Shown: positions 26,642-36,764, counted from the first letter of the stretch. The stretch: DNA of 64,000 nucleotides from CAYNRA01 sp046296415 (GCA_046296415.1 JBKBLN010000003.1:124001-188000), one strand, 5' to 3'. The notes: generated by a model not told the origin, from the letters alone. Translations and numbers: made by a program.

Positions 26642-29600
26642 TTAGAAGCTCAAGTTTACACCTACGTTATAGGACCGGAAAGCAGGATAGGCCCCTTCAT
26701 CTACTCCAATTTGACGGTCAGAACCCGCATTGAAGTTTCTTAGGTTCACCTCAGGATCCAAGCCTGAGTACTTGGTTAGGGTGATCAAGTTGGTACCCTG
26801 TATGTACACCGTAGCCGAGCTGATACCGGCCTTAGTCAACCATGTGGCTGGAATGGAATAATTCAATTGTACGTTTTTCAAACGGAAATAAGAACCATCT
26901 TCAATGTAATACGTTGACGGATTCACCGATATCACATCGTTTGAGCGCGGTAAAGGTAAGACGGCGTCGGTCACCCCTGGTCTCCAAGATCTTTCCAACA
27001 TGGTGCGGCTTCTATTTCCACCAAAAGTTGGGAAGTCAGTCCAATATTTCACATAATTGAATAATTGATTACCTTGAACACCTTGGCCGAAGATATCCAA
27101 CCGGAAGTTTTTGTAACCTAGCGAGGCGTTGATTCCATAAACAAAATCAGGGTGTGGGCTGCCGATGATCGTCCGGTCAGCGGCATTGATTATACCGTCA
27201 TTGTTGATATCTCGGTACTTAAACGAACCTGCTTTGTTCATTTGTCCACCTCCAAACTGAACAGGGTGCTCGGCCCCTTCGGCATCGGTTTGGAAAATTC
27301 CATCGATTTGATACCCAAAGAATGAAGCTAGCGGGAAACCTTGTTGGGTCACGCTCATAGGTGGAAGTCGAGTGGAGAAACCAAAGAATTGGGTTTTGGG
27401 ATCACCGTTGGTCCGGGTTACTTCATTGCGGTATGTAGATAGATTACCTCCAATCGAGTATTCGAAATCTCCTTTTTTATCGCTATAATTCAGGCTGATT
27501 TCAAACCCTTTATTCACCATTTCTCCAATGTTTTGGAATGGGTTTTCAGCAACACCTTGAGTAAACTGAACTTCCACAGGGAAGAGCATATCAGAGGTTA
27601 CCCGTTTGAAAACATCCAAGGAGAACTCCAATTTATTTTTGAAAAAGTTCGCGTCCAAACCAATGTTTTGAGAGGTGGTAGTTTCCCATTTGGCATTGGC
27701 ATTTCCAAACTGACCTAACTCATATCCTGGCAAAGCCGAGGTATTGGCTCCATTGAGGTCATAGAAAGAAGATTCTGGAGAGGTAGCGAACGTTGAGAAG
27801 GCATTGTAATTACCAATTTCTTGGTTACCCGTTTGCCCTACCCCAACCCGAAGTTTGGCAAAGTTCAACCATTTCCAGTCTTTGGCAAAAGACTCCTCCG
27901 AAATAACCCAACCTAAACTTCCCGCTGGGAAAATAGCCGTACGGAAATCCCGTGAGAACCGGCTTGACCGGTCACGACGAATCGTGAAATCGGCCAAATA
28001 TCGATTTCCAAAGCCGTAATTTACTTTGAAGAACTCAGAGGCTAAACGCCATTCAGAAGCTCCACCGGCGTTGTTGATACCAGCCCGACCAGCGGATAGG
28101 TACCGGTTGGAGATATCATCCACCGCGAAGCCTGAACGCTCTGCGGTAAAGAATTCAAAATAGCTTTTGATGGATTCGGTACCCGCCATGAAATTAAACC
28201 GGTGGTTGTCCCCCAATTTCTTGGTGTAGGTTAGGGTATTATACCATGTCCAGGCCCAATCATAACTATTCCGCTGCTGCAAGGTATTGGTCCCTCTTGG
28301 TTCTGGGTCTTGAATGTTATTGAAGATGTAGTTTCGCAGATTAAAGGTATTGTAGTCGATACCAAATTGAGTGCGTGCTACCAAGTCCTTGGCTAGATCC
28401 AATTCTGCGTAAATATTTCCGAAAATGCGTAGCTCTCGGGTAGCATTGTCTTTATTTCGGAACAATAAGGCCATCGGATTCAGAGAGTTATCCAAAACGG
28501 TTGGTGAACCAGCAAATTCTCCACGAATATCGTAAACTGGTGTGATAGGAGGCATACGGTATGCGAGCGATACCGCATTGGTTTCATTTTGATTACCATT
28601 GGGTTGACCTACTTGAGAGCCATAAGCAAACTGGAAGTTCTCTCCTACCCGAAGGCGTTTGTTTACCACAAAATCAGTATTCGAGCGCAAGGAGAAGCGT
28701 TTATAGGAAGTATATTCCATGATCCCTTTTTGATCGAAATAGTTGACTGACATGGCATACCGAGCGACATCGGTTGCCCCTGAAACACCAATTTGGTGGT
28801 TTTGGATAGGAGCTGTTCCAAAAATTACATCAAACCAGTCGGTCCCAACTTTATTTGCCCGGGTGATCAAATTTTTAGGTGTCACGGAGTACAGTGATTC
28901 GTTCACTTGTCCATCACGGCCACCTACTGGGGTGATGTAGTCAGGAATAACTGGCGTGGCAACTTGTCCACCAAACATAGGGATATTCGGATACACGATG
29001 CGGCTAGGGTCGGAGATTCGGCCGTCCACCAACAAGCCTGGATTTTGGGCATTGATCCGAGACTCCCACAACAAATTCGCGTATTCTTGGGTATTCAATA
29101 AATCCAAAAATTTAATGGGACGCTGTGTACCGTAGTAGGCATCGTAGGTCAGTTTCGGTTTCCCTCCTTTTCCTTTTTTGGTCGTGATGATCACCACCCC
29201 ATTCCCAGCACGAGAACCATATATTGAAGCCGCTGAGGCATCTTTTAAAACTTGCATCGATTCTATATCATTCAAGTTCAGCGTATTCAAGTTCCCTTTA
29301 GTGGGCGTACCATCAATGACGTATAGAGGCGAGTTATCGTTGATTGTACCAAAGCCCCGGATCCGAACCATCACACCCCCACCAGGAGTGTTTTCATTTG
29401 AGACGTTCACCCCAGCCACACGACCTTGAATCGCCTGAGCTAAGTTAGCGGCCGGTACGGCCAAGGCTTTTTTCATATCCACGGTAGCCACAGCCCCGGT
29501 GATGTCTCGCTTGGCTTGTGCGCCATAGCCCGTAACAACTACTTCATCAAGGCTTTGGGAGTCAGAAGCCAAAAGAATGGTTAAATTGGTTTGATTTCCC

Positions 29601-29872
29601 AACGTGATCTGTTTTGACACATATCCAATCGAGGAAATAACCAATACTTCACCTGATTTAGCATCCAAGGAAAATTTTCCGTCTACATCCGTGGCGGCAC
29701 CCCGAGTAGTTCCCTTGACTTGTACCGTAGCCCCGGGTATTCCCGTGTTGGAGCCTTCCTCAAGCACGGTTCCTGTAATCTTGACTTGTGCCCATGCCCA
29801 GGAGGAAATCAGCATGAACCCAAGGAAAAGCCATAATGACGACTTTTGAATAGGTAAAGGTTTCTGAATCAT
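26642..29872 (-). CDS. SusC/RagA-family TonB-linked outer-membrane protein
   Basis: TonB-dependent transporter of 1076 residues. After the signal peptide (ending AWAQ) comes a carboxypeptidase-D-like regulatory domain (KITGTVLEEGSNTGIPG to about residue 105), a TonB box region (SLDEVVVTGYGAQ), the plug with VRIRGFGTIND and LYVIDG, then a 22-strand barrel ending VGVNLSF. It pairs with the adjacent SusD and imports an unknown oligomer across the outer membrane. The 5' region is very AT-rich and divergent from a GMC oxidoreductase gene. Confidence 0.96.
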   Translation of the reverse strand: MIQKPLPIQKSSLWLFLGFMLISSWAWAQVKITGTVLEEGSNTGIPGATVQVKGTTRGAATDVDGKFSLDAKSGEVLVISSIGYVSKQITLGNQTNLTILLASDSQSLDEVVVTGYGAQAKRDITGAVATVDMKKALAVPAANLAQAIQGRVAGVNVSNENTPGGGVMVRIRGFGTINDNSPLYVIDGTPTKGNLNTLNLNDIESMQVLKDASAASIYGSRAGNGVVIITTKKGKGGKPKLTYDAYYGTQRPIKFLDLLNTQEYANLLWESRINAQNPGLLVDGRISDPSRIVYPNIPMFGGQVATPVIPDYITPVGGRDGQVNESLYSVTPKNLITRANKVGTDWFDVIFGTAPIQNHQIGVSGATDVARYAMSVNYFDQKGIMEYTSYKRFSLRSNTDFVVNKRLRVGENFQFAYGSQVGQPNGNQNETNAVSLAYRMPPITPVYDIRGEFAGSPTVLDNSLNPMALLFRNKDNATRELRIFGNIYAELDLAKDLVARTQFGIDYNTFNLRNYIFNNIQDPEPRGTNTLQQRNSYDWAWTWYNTLTYTKKLGDNHRFNFMAGTESIKSYFEFFTAERSGFAVDDISNRYLSAGRAGINNAGGASEWRLASEFFKVNYGFGNRYLADFTIRRDRSSRFSRDFRTAIFPAGSLGWVISEESFAKDWKWLNFAKLRVGVGQTGNQEIGNYNAFSTFATSPESSFYDLNGANTSALPGYELGQFGNANAKWETTTSQNIGLDANFFKNKLEFSLDVFKRVTSDMLFPVEVQFTQGVAENPFQNIGEMVNKGFEISLNYSDKKGDFEYSIGGNLSTYRNEVTRTNGDPKTQFFGFSTRLPPMSVTQQGFPLASFFGYQIDGIFQTDAEGAEHPVQFGGGQMNKAGSFKYRDINNDGIINAADRTIIGSPHPDFVYGINASLGYKNFRLDIFGQGVQGNQLFNYVKYWTDFPTFGGNRSRTMLERSWRPGVTDAVLPLPRSNDVISVNPSTYYIEDGSYFRLKNVQLNYSIPATWLTKAGISSATVYIQGTNLITLTKYSGLDPEVNLRNFNAGSDRQIGVDEGAYPAFRSYNVGVNLSF

Positions 29873-29910
29873 AAAGGAAAATGATTTAGGTAAAATGGGA
29901 TAAATACACT

Positions 29911-29918
29911 CAAATATA
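29911..29918 (-). promoter_or_regulatory. Possible -7 box for the first susCD operon
   Basis: TATATTTG on the leftward strand matches TAnnTTTG about 40 bases before susC, within a very AT-rich 150-base stretch. No -33 TTTG at the expected distance was found. Confidence 0.3.
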
Positions 29919-30103
29919 TTGACTTAATTAAATTTTTAAATATTAGAAAAGTTAAATTTTTTATTAAAAATTAAATATTAAACATCCTTTTGTATATAAA
30001 GAAATATTTGTAGCTTGCTAGTTTGAGAAAGAATAGTGTCTGTGAGGCAGCCTATACCCCCTTTCCTCCTTATCTTTTTAATCCGAAATCGACGATCCCC
30101 TGT

Positions 30104-31789
30104 ATGTCCGAAAATAATATCTCTGTCTATGATGCTATTGTAGTGGGTTCTGGCCTGTCAGGTGCCTATGCAGCAAAGGAACTTTGTGAAAAAGGGTGGC
30201 AGGTACTTTTGGTTGAGAGGGGCCGACCGGTCGAACATATAACCGACTACACCACTGCGCTAACTCCACCGTGGGAGTTACCTCATCATGGGAAAGCGCC
30301 TAAGAAATTATTGGAAGATTACCCAGTCACTGCGCGAGTGTATAACAAGGTTTCTGAATATACGGCTCACTTCTACACACCTGATCGGCATTTCCCTTAC
30401 TTGGAGGAATCACGATTTGATTGGATTCGAGGGTATCAGTTAGGTGGGAAGTCCTTAACTTGGGGCCGAATTGCCTTGCGGTACAGTGATCTTGACTTTG
30501 AGGCCAATGCCAAAGAAGGCATTGCCATAGACTGGCCCATTCGCTACCGTGATTTAGCTCCATGGTACGATAAAGCCGAGCGATTTGTAGGAATAGCTGG
30601 TTCTCGAGAGGGATTACCTCATTTACCCGATGGGATTTTTCAACCTCCCATGCCCCTGAATTGTGTCGAGCTGGACCTAAAAGAAAATCTAAAAAAATCT
30701 CATCCAGGTGTTCATCTCATTCACGCCCGCCAAGCGCATTTAACTCAACCCACTGAAGAACAATTGTCGTTGGGCCGGGGTAGTTGCCAATTTCGAAATA
30801 TGTGCAGCCGCGGGTGTCCTTATGGCGCCTATTTTAGTTCGCAATCAGCGAGCTTGCCTGCTGCTCGCAGAACTAACAATCTAACTACCTTGACGCACGC
30901 CATCGTGACTCAAGTGGTGTATGATGATACCAAGCAACGAGCCATTGGGATTGAAGTCATGGATGCAAAAACAAAAAAACGTACCACAATTCAAGGAAAA
31001 ACAATCTTCTTGAATGCCTCCACATTGGGTACTACGCAAATCATGCTTAACTCGCTGTCCAAACGGTTTCCACATGGACTGGGAAACGATAGTGGCGTAT
31101 TAGGACATTACCTCATGGATCACCACTTTGGGGCTGGAGCCTCGGGTGTAACGGATACACATGGAGACCGCATTCAATTCGGCCGTCGGCCAAACGGATT
31201 TTACATCCCCCGGTATCAAAACCTTCAAAAACAAGACCGTACTTATCTTCGTGGGTTTGGTTATGAGGGCGATGCCAAGCGTGGTCAACAAGAGGTAGAT
31301 CCTCTGGAATTTGGTGCCGATCTTAAACGAAATTTGACTACCCCTGGCCCGTGGACAGTTTCGATGCAGGCCTTTGCCGAAACACTACCCTATTACGACA
31401 ATCGGGCCTATTTACATCCAACTGAAAAGGATGCATGGGGCCTTCCCCTATTGGTTCTGAATGCCACCTTCCGAGAAAATGAACTTGCCATGCGCCAAGA
31501 TATGCGGAACGATGCGGCCAACTTCCTGGAAATGAATGGTTATCGACATGTTAAATCTTATGACGAAATTCGAGGATTTGGACGCTGCATTCATGAAATG
31601 GGTACCGCCCGAATGGGACACTCCCCGAAGGATTCGGTTCTGAATAAATTCAATCAAGTCTGGGGCGCCCCAAATGTTTTTGTGACCGATGGCGCGGCCA
31701 TGACGTCCTCCTCCTGTGTTAACCCTTCACTCACCTACTTAGCTATGGCCGGGAGGGCCGCCGAGTATGCCTATCGTGAAAAACCTTAG
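30104..31789 (+). CDS. GMC-family FAD-dependent oxidoreductase
   Basis: Flavoprotein of 561 residues from ATG 30,104 (MSENNISVYDAIVVGSG); the open frame upstream of it lacks family character. The dinucleotide-binding motif GSGLSG with the following ELLVERG-like strand (VLLVERG) lies at the N-terminus. The GMC C-terminal domain carries the catalytic His in CIHEMGTARMG and an Asn in SSCVNPSLTYLAMAG. Relatives oxidise sugars or alcohols such as gluconate or sorbose, often with small partner subunits; none is seen here. There is no signal peptide. It is divergent from susC, 232 bases away, and may be monocistronic. Confidence 0.93.
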   Translation: MSENNISVYDAIVVGSGLSGAYAAKELCEKGWQVLLVERGRPVEHITDYTTALTPPWELPHHGKAPKKLLEDYPVTARVYNKVSEYTAHFYTPDRHFPYLEESRFDWIRGYQLGGKSLTWGRIALRYSDLDFEANAKEGIAIDWPIRYRDLAPWYDKAERFVGIAGSREGLPHLPDGIFQPPMPLNCVELDLKENLKKSHPGVHLIHARQAHLTQPTEEQLSLGRGSCQFRNMCSRGCPYGAYFSSQSASLPAARRTNNLTTLTHAIVTQVVYDDTKQRAIGIEVMDAKTKKRTTIQGKTIFLNASTLGTTQIMLNSLSKRFPHGLGNDSGVLGHYLMDHHFGAGASGVTDTHGDRIQFGRRPNGFYIPRYQNLQKQDRTYLRGFGYEGDAKRGQQEVDPLEFGADLKRNLTTPGPWTVSMQAFAETLPYYDNRAYLHPTEKDAWGLPLLVLNATFRENELAMRQDMRNDAANFLEMNGYRHVKSYDEIRGFGRCIHEMGTARMGHSPKDSVLNKFNQVWGAPNVFVTDGAAMTSSSCVNPSLTYLAMAGRAAEYAYREKP

Positions 31790-31796
31790 GGATTTG

Positions 31797-31804
31797 TATC
31801 TTTG
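31797..31804 (+). promoter_or_regulatory. Possible -7 box for mazG
   Basis: TATCTTTG matches TAnnTTTG 14 bases before the mazG ATG, which would give a very short leader of about eight bases. It begins eight bases after the GMC oxidoreductase stop. Confidence 0.35.
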
Positions 31805-31818
31805 TCAAAAAAAAGATC

Positions 31819-32640
31819 ATGTCAGTTCACCTTCCATCTCTCTTTTCTCCCAATCGGGCCCAACAACTCTTGGCATTTGATCGCTTGTTGACTATCATGG
31901 ATGACCTGCGTGAAAAATGCCCATGGGACCAAAAGCAAACCATGGAAAGTTTACGGCATCTTACCATCGAAGAAACCTATGAATTATCCGATGCTATTTT
32001 GGCCAACGATTTAAACGAAATTCGGAAAGAACTCGGTGATATTATGCTTCATCTCGTTTTTTACGCCCGAATTGCCTCGGAATCGGACACTTTTGATATT
32101 GGAGATGTATTGAATGGGATTTGCGATAAACTGATCGCCCGTCATCCTCATATTTATGGGGACACGGTGGTCCAAAACGAAGAAGATGTCAAACGCAACT
32201 GGGAACAACTTAAACTCAAAGAAGGGAATAAATCGGTTTTATCTGGGGTGCCCGCTTCCCTTCCCGCATTAATTAAGGCCATGCGGATGCAAGAAAAAGC
32301 GCGTGGGGTTGGATTTGACTGGGATGACAAAACACAGGTTTGGGCGAAAGTAGAAGAAGAATTGGGTGAATTTAAAGCCTATATTCAACCAGAAAATGGA
32401 CAAATAACCGATCTTGATCGAGCTGAAAGTGAGTTGGGAGATCTTTTGTTTTCACTTGTGAATTATGCTCGCTTTGCCCAAATCAATCCAGAAACTGCTT
32501 TGGAGAGAACTAACCTAAAGTTTAAATCTCGTTTTCAATTCCTCGAAGAAAAAGCTAGGGAAGCCGGCAGGGACCTTTCCGACATGACATTGGCCGAAAT
32601 GGATGTGTTTTGGGAAGAAGCCAAAAAAATAGCTCCGTAA
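31819..32640 (+). CDS. mazG: Nucleoside triphosphate pyrophosphohydrolase MazG
   Basis: House-cleaning enzyme that hydrolyses (d)NTPs to monophosphates and pyrophosphate. Its 273 residues contain two tandem MazG domains. The first has the Mg-binding pattern EETYELSDAI ... ELGDIMLHLVF; the second has EEELGEFKAYI ... ELGDLLFSLVNYARF. PWDQKQTMESL near the N-terminus is the usual start of the family. A hairpin that includes the stop codon terminates the gene. Confidence 0.96.
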   Translation: MSVHLPSLFSPNRAQQLLAFDRLLTIMDDLREKCPWDQKQTMESLRHLTIEETYELSDAILANDLNEIRKELGDIMLHLVFYARIASESDTFDIGDVLNGICDKLIARHPHIYGDTVVQNEEDVKRNWEQLKLKEGNKSVLSGVPASLPALIKAMRMQEKARGVGFDWDDKTQVWAKVEEELGEFKAYIQPENGQITDLDRAESELGDLLFSLVNYARFAQINPETALERTNLKFKSRFQFLEEKAREAGRDLSDMTLAEMDVFWEEAKKIAP

Positions 32641-32658
32641 ACGAATACGGAGCTATTT
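32627..32658. terminator. Bidirectional terminator between mazG and the carbamoyltransferase gene
   Basis: A perfect 13-bp stem aaatagctccgta/tacggagctattt with a 6-base loop. The mazG stop codon lies inside its left half. An upstream A-run gives seven U for the opposing leftward gene; the rightward U-run is shorter. Confidence 0.8.
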
Positions 32659-32665
32659 GAATGAC

Positions 32666-33616
32666 TTACATGGATTCTAAAATATTTTTCAAGGCTGCCT
32701 GTACCGACCAAACTCGGTTTCCGGCTTGTTGTATCACGACCGAATTGGGGCTATCGAGTACCGCGTCATCGACTTTTAAACCTCGACGCACGGGTAAGCA
32801 ATGCATAAACCGTCCCTGATCTGTCCAAGCCATTTTCTCAGCGGTAATTCTCCATGCAGGATCTTCCAACAAAACTTGACCATATTGGGGTGAATAGGAT
32901 GACCAATTCTTGGCATAAATAAAATCGGCTCCCTGAAATGCCTCTGCTTGATCATGCGTGACGTAGGCTTTTCCAACAAAGGCTGGATCCAACTCATATC
33001 CGGGTGGATGTGCGATCACAAATTCATAGTCCATGTGATTGACCCATTCGGCGAAAGAATTGGCCACCGCTTGTGGTAAAGGTTTAAAATGAGGAACCCA
33101 AGTTAGCACTACCTTCGGGCGTGCTTTGGTTCTTAGTTCTTCGATGGTAACCAAATCAGCCAAGGATTGACAAGGGTGCCGAGTGGCTGATTCCAGATTA
33201 ACAATGGGTACTCCTGCATATTGTCGAAACTTTTCCAGAACTATTTCTTGGTAATCTAGCTCTCTGTCTTTCAACTCTGCAAAAGCCCGAACCCCAATGA
33301 TGTCACAATATTGCCCAATCACCGCGGCCGCTTCTTTAACGTGTTCAGCTTTCCCGCCATCCATGACGACGCCGTCTGCCATTTCCAGTTGCCAGGAGTC
33401 AGATCCAACATTCATGACCATCACCTGCATACCTAAATTTTGAGCAGCCTTTTGGGTACTGAGCCGAGTTCGCAAACTGGCATTAAAAAATAGCAACCCC
33501 ATGGTTTTTTGATGGCCTAGGGATTGACACCCAAAGGGATTGGCTTTTTGAGCCAGGGCCTCCTCAACCAATGCTGGGATATTGGAGACATCTGCAGGAG
33601 AAATAAAATGCTTCAT
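32666..33616 (-). CDS. argF': N-acyl-ornithine carbamoyltransferase (N-acetyl- or N-succinyl-ornithine type)
   Basis: Arginine-biosynthesis enzyme that carbamoylates an acylated ornithine. It has 316 residues from ATG 33,616 (MKHFISPADV). The family motifs SLRTRLSTQKAA (carbamoyl-phosphate loop), ATRHPCQSLADL and HCLPVRRGLKVDD are present and resemble the Bacteroides fragilis succinylornithine enzyme from end to end. The position that sets substrate choice is Pro90 in that enzyme and Glu92 in the Xanthomonas acetylornithine enzyme; here, with the same numbering, it is Ala90 (DGGKAEHVKEA). I therefore leave the acyl group open. Confidence 0.93.
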   Translation of the reverse strand: MKHFISPADVSNIPALVEEALAQKANPFGCQSLGHQKTMGLLFFNASLRTRLSTQKAAQNLGMQVMVMNVGSDSWQLEMADGVVMDGGKAEHVKEAAAVIGQYCDIIGVRAFAELKDRELDYQEIVLEKFRQYAGVPIVNLESATRHPCQSLADLVTIEELRTKARPKVVLTWVPHFKPLPQAVANSFAEWVNHMDYEFVIAHPPGYELDPAFVGKAYVTHDQAEAFQGADFIYAKNWSSYSPQYGQVLLEDPAWRITAEKMAWTDQGRFMHCLPVRRGLKVDDAVLDSPNSVVIQQAGNRVWSVQAALKNILESM

Positions 33617-33689
33617 GAACACTGAATAAATATCAATACCCGTGTGGATTTTGGGTGCAACAAATGTAACGAGTTTTGGGGGTTATGCC

Positions 33690-33716
33690 AAAAAAAACGG
33701 CCCCGAGGGGCCGTTT
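33690..33716 (-). terminator. Terminator of secDF
   Basis: Stem aaacggcccc/ggggccgttt with a tight loop and seven U on the leftward transcript, six bases after the secDF stop. Confidence 0.8.
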
Positions 33717-33721
33717 CAAAA

Positions 33722-36637
33722 TTAAGCTGCTTTTTCTTTCTTTTTCTCTCCTCGTTGCATCGTATCTACCACGATAGGTGCAGCGATGAATAAAGAGGAA
33801 TATGTCCCGACAATTACCCCAATGAACATAGCGAAGATAAATCCACGGATGGTTTCTCCACCAAAGATCAAAAGGATAAACAAGACCAAAATAGTCGTAA
33901 CCCCCGTAACTGCTGTCCGGCTCAAGGTTGTATTTAAGGCATTGTTGATCACATTCACCAATGAATCATTCTTGGCCTTATCTTCATTTAGGTATTCCCG
34001 GATCCGGTCAAAGATTACTACGGTATCGTTCATGGAATATCCCATTAAGGTCAAAACTGCACCTACAAAGGCCTGATCGATATCCAAAGAGAAAGGAAGA
34101 ATACCATTGAAGATGGAGAAGATACTTAAGATAATTAAAACGTCATGGAAAAGGGATACCACAGCACCATACCCGAAAGCAAAGTTGCGGAAACGGATAT
34201 AAATGTAAATGAACGTAACTACTAAAGAATAGAAAATAGCTTTCAGCGCAGACCAAATCGTATCATTTGCAATGGTGGGTCCTACTTTAGAAGAAGACGT
34301 GATGGTTCCTTTATTTCCATTGATATTGGATACTACCTGATCCACTTTGGATTTAATACCCTCCTCAACCTCTGGGTCGGTATTGTCAATTTGATAGGCT
34401 GTCGTCACTTTCACTTGATCAAATCCACCAAATGTTTTCACTTCAACAGCCGTTCCTTCCAATACGGTTTCAAGAGGCTTTCTTACGGACTCCGTGTCGA
34501 TGGTTTTTTCAAACTTCACCACATAGGTACGCCCCCCTTTGAAGTCCACACCCAAACCAAATCCTTTGATGGCGATCGAGGCAATTCCCGCTAGGATGAT
34601 TGCTCCTGAAATCAGGTAGAACGTACGGCGACGGCTCAAGAAATCAAATTTTGAATCTTTGAACAAACGGTCGGTCCATTTGGTAAAGAAGTTAATCGAC
34701 TTGCCTTTGTTGATGTATTGTTCAAAAATCAGACGCGTAATGAAGATCGCACAGAACAACGAAGTAAAAATACCGATCAACAAGGTCGTCGCAAAACCAA
34801 GAATTAAGCCGGTTCCGAAAACGAATAAAATAACACCGGTAATCAGGGTTGTCACGTTGGAGTCTATGATGGATGGCATTGCTTGGCGGAAGCCTTCTGA
34901 AATAGCAGCTCCAAAGGCTTTACCGGCGGCAAGCTCTTCCTTCACTCGTTCATAAATGAGTACGTTCGCATCGACCGACATACCAACGGACAATACGATA
35001 CCGGCAATCCCTGGCAATGTTAAGGTAGCACCAAAAGAGGCCATCACACCCAAAAGTAAAACCAAGTTCACTAATAAGGCGATGTTGGCTACCCAACCTG
35101 CTTGATTATAGTACACTAAAACAAACAACAGAACGCCTAGCAAACCAACCAATGAGGAGATAACCCCAGCCTGAACAGCTTGTGAGCCGACGGTTGCACC
35201 AACAACTGCTTCCTCAATGATGTTGGTTGGCGCTGGAAGTTTACCGGCTTTCAAAATATTGGCTAAGTCTTGAGCTTCTTCAATGGAGAAGTTCCCTGAA
35301 ATGGAAGAGCGACCACCCGAAATCTCGGATTGAACGTTGGGAGCCGAATACACGAAGTTATCTAGGATAATCGCGATACGTCGACCGATATTGGCGCCGG
35401 TCAAGGCCTTCCACTTCCGAGCACCCTCCGCATTCATTTGCATATCGACATTGGGCTTACCTGTAGTTGGATCGTAATCTTGCGTAGCGTTGGTTACAAC
35501 ATCACCTTCCAAAGGTGCTTTTCCAAGATCACGCACCATGTACAAATCAACTACCTCTTCGTTGGTACCCGGCTTAACGACAGGTTTGATATCATACACA
35601 AAGCTTAGGTCGGCTGGGAATAGGCTTTTTACTTCCGGTTTCCGTAAAATGGTATTCACGCGAGCCGTATCTTTCACCCGAACACCCAGCATGGAATAAG
35701 TACCAGCGGTGAACAAACGACTGAAAGCGTTGGTCAGTTGGGTGGAGTCCACTTTAGAGCTGTCTGATTTCGCCGCTAGCTGAGCTGATAAGCTGTTCTT
35801 TGTGGTATCTGTTGAAGCAGGTTTCGCTTGCGCTGTTTTTTTCTTGGCAGCTTCTTCTACATCCATTTGGGCGAGCATGGCGGTTAGGCCATCAAATCCA
35901 GCCGAAACTTCTTGAAATTCAATTACTTGACAGAACTCTAATTTGGCAGCACCGGATAATAACTTCCGAACACGCTGAGGGTTGTCGACACCCGGTAATT
36001 CGACCTGAATGCGGTTGGTTCCGGGTAGACGAACCAAATTAGGGTTGGCAACCCCAAACTTATCGACCCGGCTTTGAATAATCCGGAAAGCCCGATCAAA
36101 AGCGCCATCCACCTCAGTTTTTATATATCGTACCACCTCGGCATCCGATGAATTTAAGCTTAAGATTCCACGGTTTGAGGTATTGGCGAAAATATTGGCC
36201 AATTTAGTATCAGGGGAAAGTTTCCGGTACTCTTGAACGAATAAATCCACGTAGTTGGTGGAGCTGGTCACAGCGGCCTTGGTCGCATTTTCCAATGCCG
36301 TATTGATGCGTGGATCACGAGAACCACCTGCCAATGCCCGCACAATTTCTTGAGGGGAAACTTCAAGAATTACATGCATACCCCCTTGCAAATCAAGACC
36401 CAATCCGAGCTCCTGCTTGGTTAAGTCTTCTAGGGTGCTTCCTAAAAATACATCTTGTTTCCAAAGTGAATCTAGGTACGCTTGTTTTTTCATCGGGTCA
36501 ACTTTTCCGTCGACACTTGTGGCATATTTTTCTGCCTCTTTTCGGATGCTATTGACCTTCCAGGTCCGCACCAAGAAATAGCCGCTGATCGCTAAAAAAG
36601 TAATCATCAGCGCGATTATTCCGCCTTTGTTTCTCAT
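33722..36637 (-). CDS. secDF: Fused protein translocase subunit SecDF
   Basis: Single chain of 971 residues joining SecD and SecF, which use the proton gradient to pull secreted proteins through SecYEG. The SecD half has the signature LQGGMHVILEVS, a long periplasmic region and a membrane block containing SVGMSVDANVLIYERVKEE with the conserved Asp. The SecF half begins near FLSRRRTFYLISG and has GVDFKGGRTYVV and MGYSMNDTVVIFDRIRE. About twelve membrane helices are visible. The periplasmic part of SecD contains an extra low-complexity Lys/Ala/Ser/Thr region (about residues 260-300). It is preceded by a 127-base gap and has its own terminator. Confidence 0.97.
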   Translation of the reverse strand: MRNKGGIIALMITFLAISGYFLVRTWKVNSIRKEAEKYATSVDGKVDPMKKQAYLDSLWKQDVFLGSTLEDLTKQELGLGLDLQGGMHVILEVSPQEIVRALAGGSRDPRINTALENATKAAVTSSTNYVDLFVQEYRKLSPDTKLANIFANTSNRGILSLNSSDAEVVRYIKTEVDGAFDRAFRIIQSRVDKFGVANPNLVRLPGTNRIQVELPGVDNPQRVRKLLSGAAKLEFCQVIEFQEVSAGFDGLTAMLAQMDVEEAAKKKTAQAKPASTDTTKNSLSAQLAAKSDSSKVDSTQLTNAFSRLFTAGTYSMLGVRVKDTARVNTILRKPEVKSLFPADLSFVYDIKPVVKPGTNEEVVDLYMVRDLGKAPLEGDVVTNATQDYDPTTGKPNVDMQMNAEGARKWKALTGANIGRRIAIILDNFVYSAPNVQSEISGGRSSISGNFSIEEAQDLANILKAGKLPAPTNIIEEAVVGATVGSQAVQAGVISSLVGLLGVLLFVLVYYNQAGWVANIALLVNLVLLLGVMASFGATLTLPGIAGIVLSVGMSVDANVLIYERVKEELAAGKAFGAAISEGFRQAMPSIIDSNVTTLITGVILFVFGTGLILGFATTLLIGIFTSLFCAIFITRLIFEQYINKGKSINFFTKWTDRLFKDSKFDFLSRRRTFYLISGAIILAGIASIAIKGFGLGVDFKGGRTYVVKFEKTIDTESVRKPLETVLEGTAVEVKTFGGFDQVKVTTAYQIDNTDPEVEEGIKSKVDQVVSNINGNKGTITSSSKVGPTIANDTIWSALKAIFYSLVVTFIYIYIRFRNFAFGYGAVVSLFHDVLIILSIFSIFNGILPFSLDIDQAFVGAVLTLMGYSMNDTVVIFDRIREYLNEDKAKNDSLVNVINNALNTTLSRTAVTGVTTILVLFILLIFGGETIRGFIFAMFIGVIVGTYSSLFIAAPIVVDTMQRGEKKKEKAA

Positions 36638-36764
36638 AAAATTAAGTTAAGTGTTATCCAGATCCCATCTCCCTTGAGACTGGAAAACGACATATTCGTA
36701 GGAAAGCTTGGGAGAAAAAGCTTTTGATTTGATTTGATTTTGCAGAAAGTGAGGGGACCTCTCC

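Noticed and set aside
36720..36740. Short TTTGA tandem repeat upstream of secDF
   Set aside because: Only three short units; no structural or regulatory meaning can be supported.
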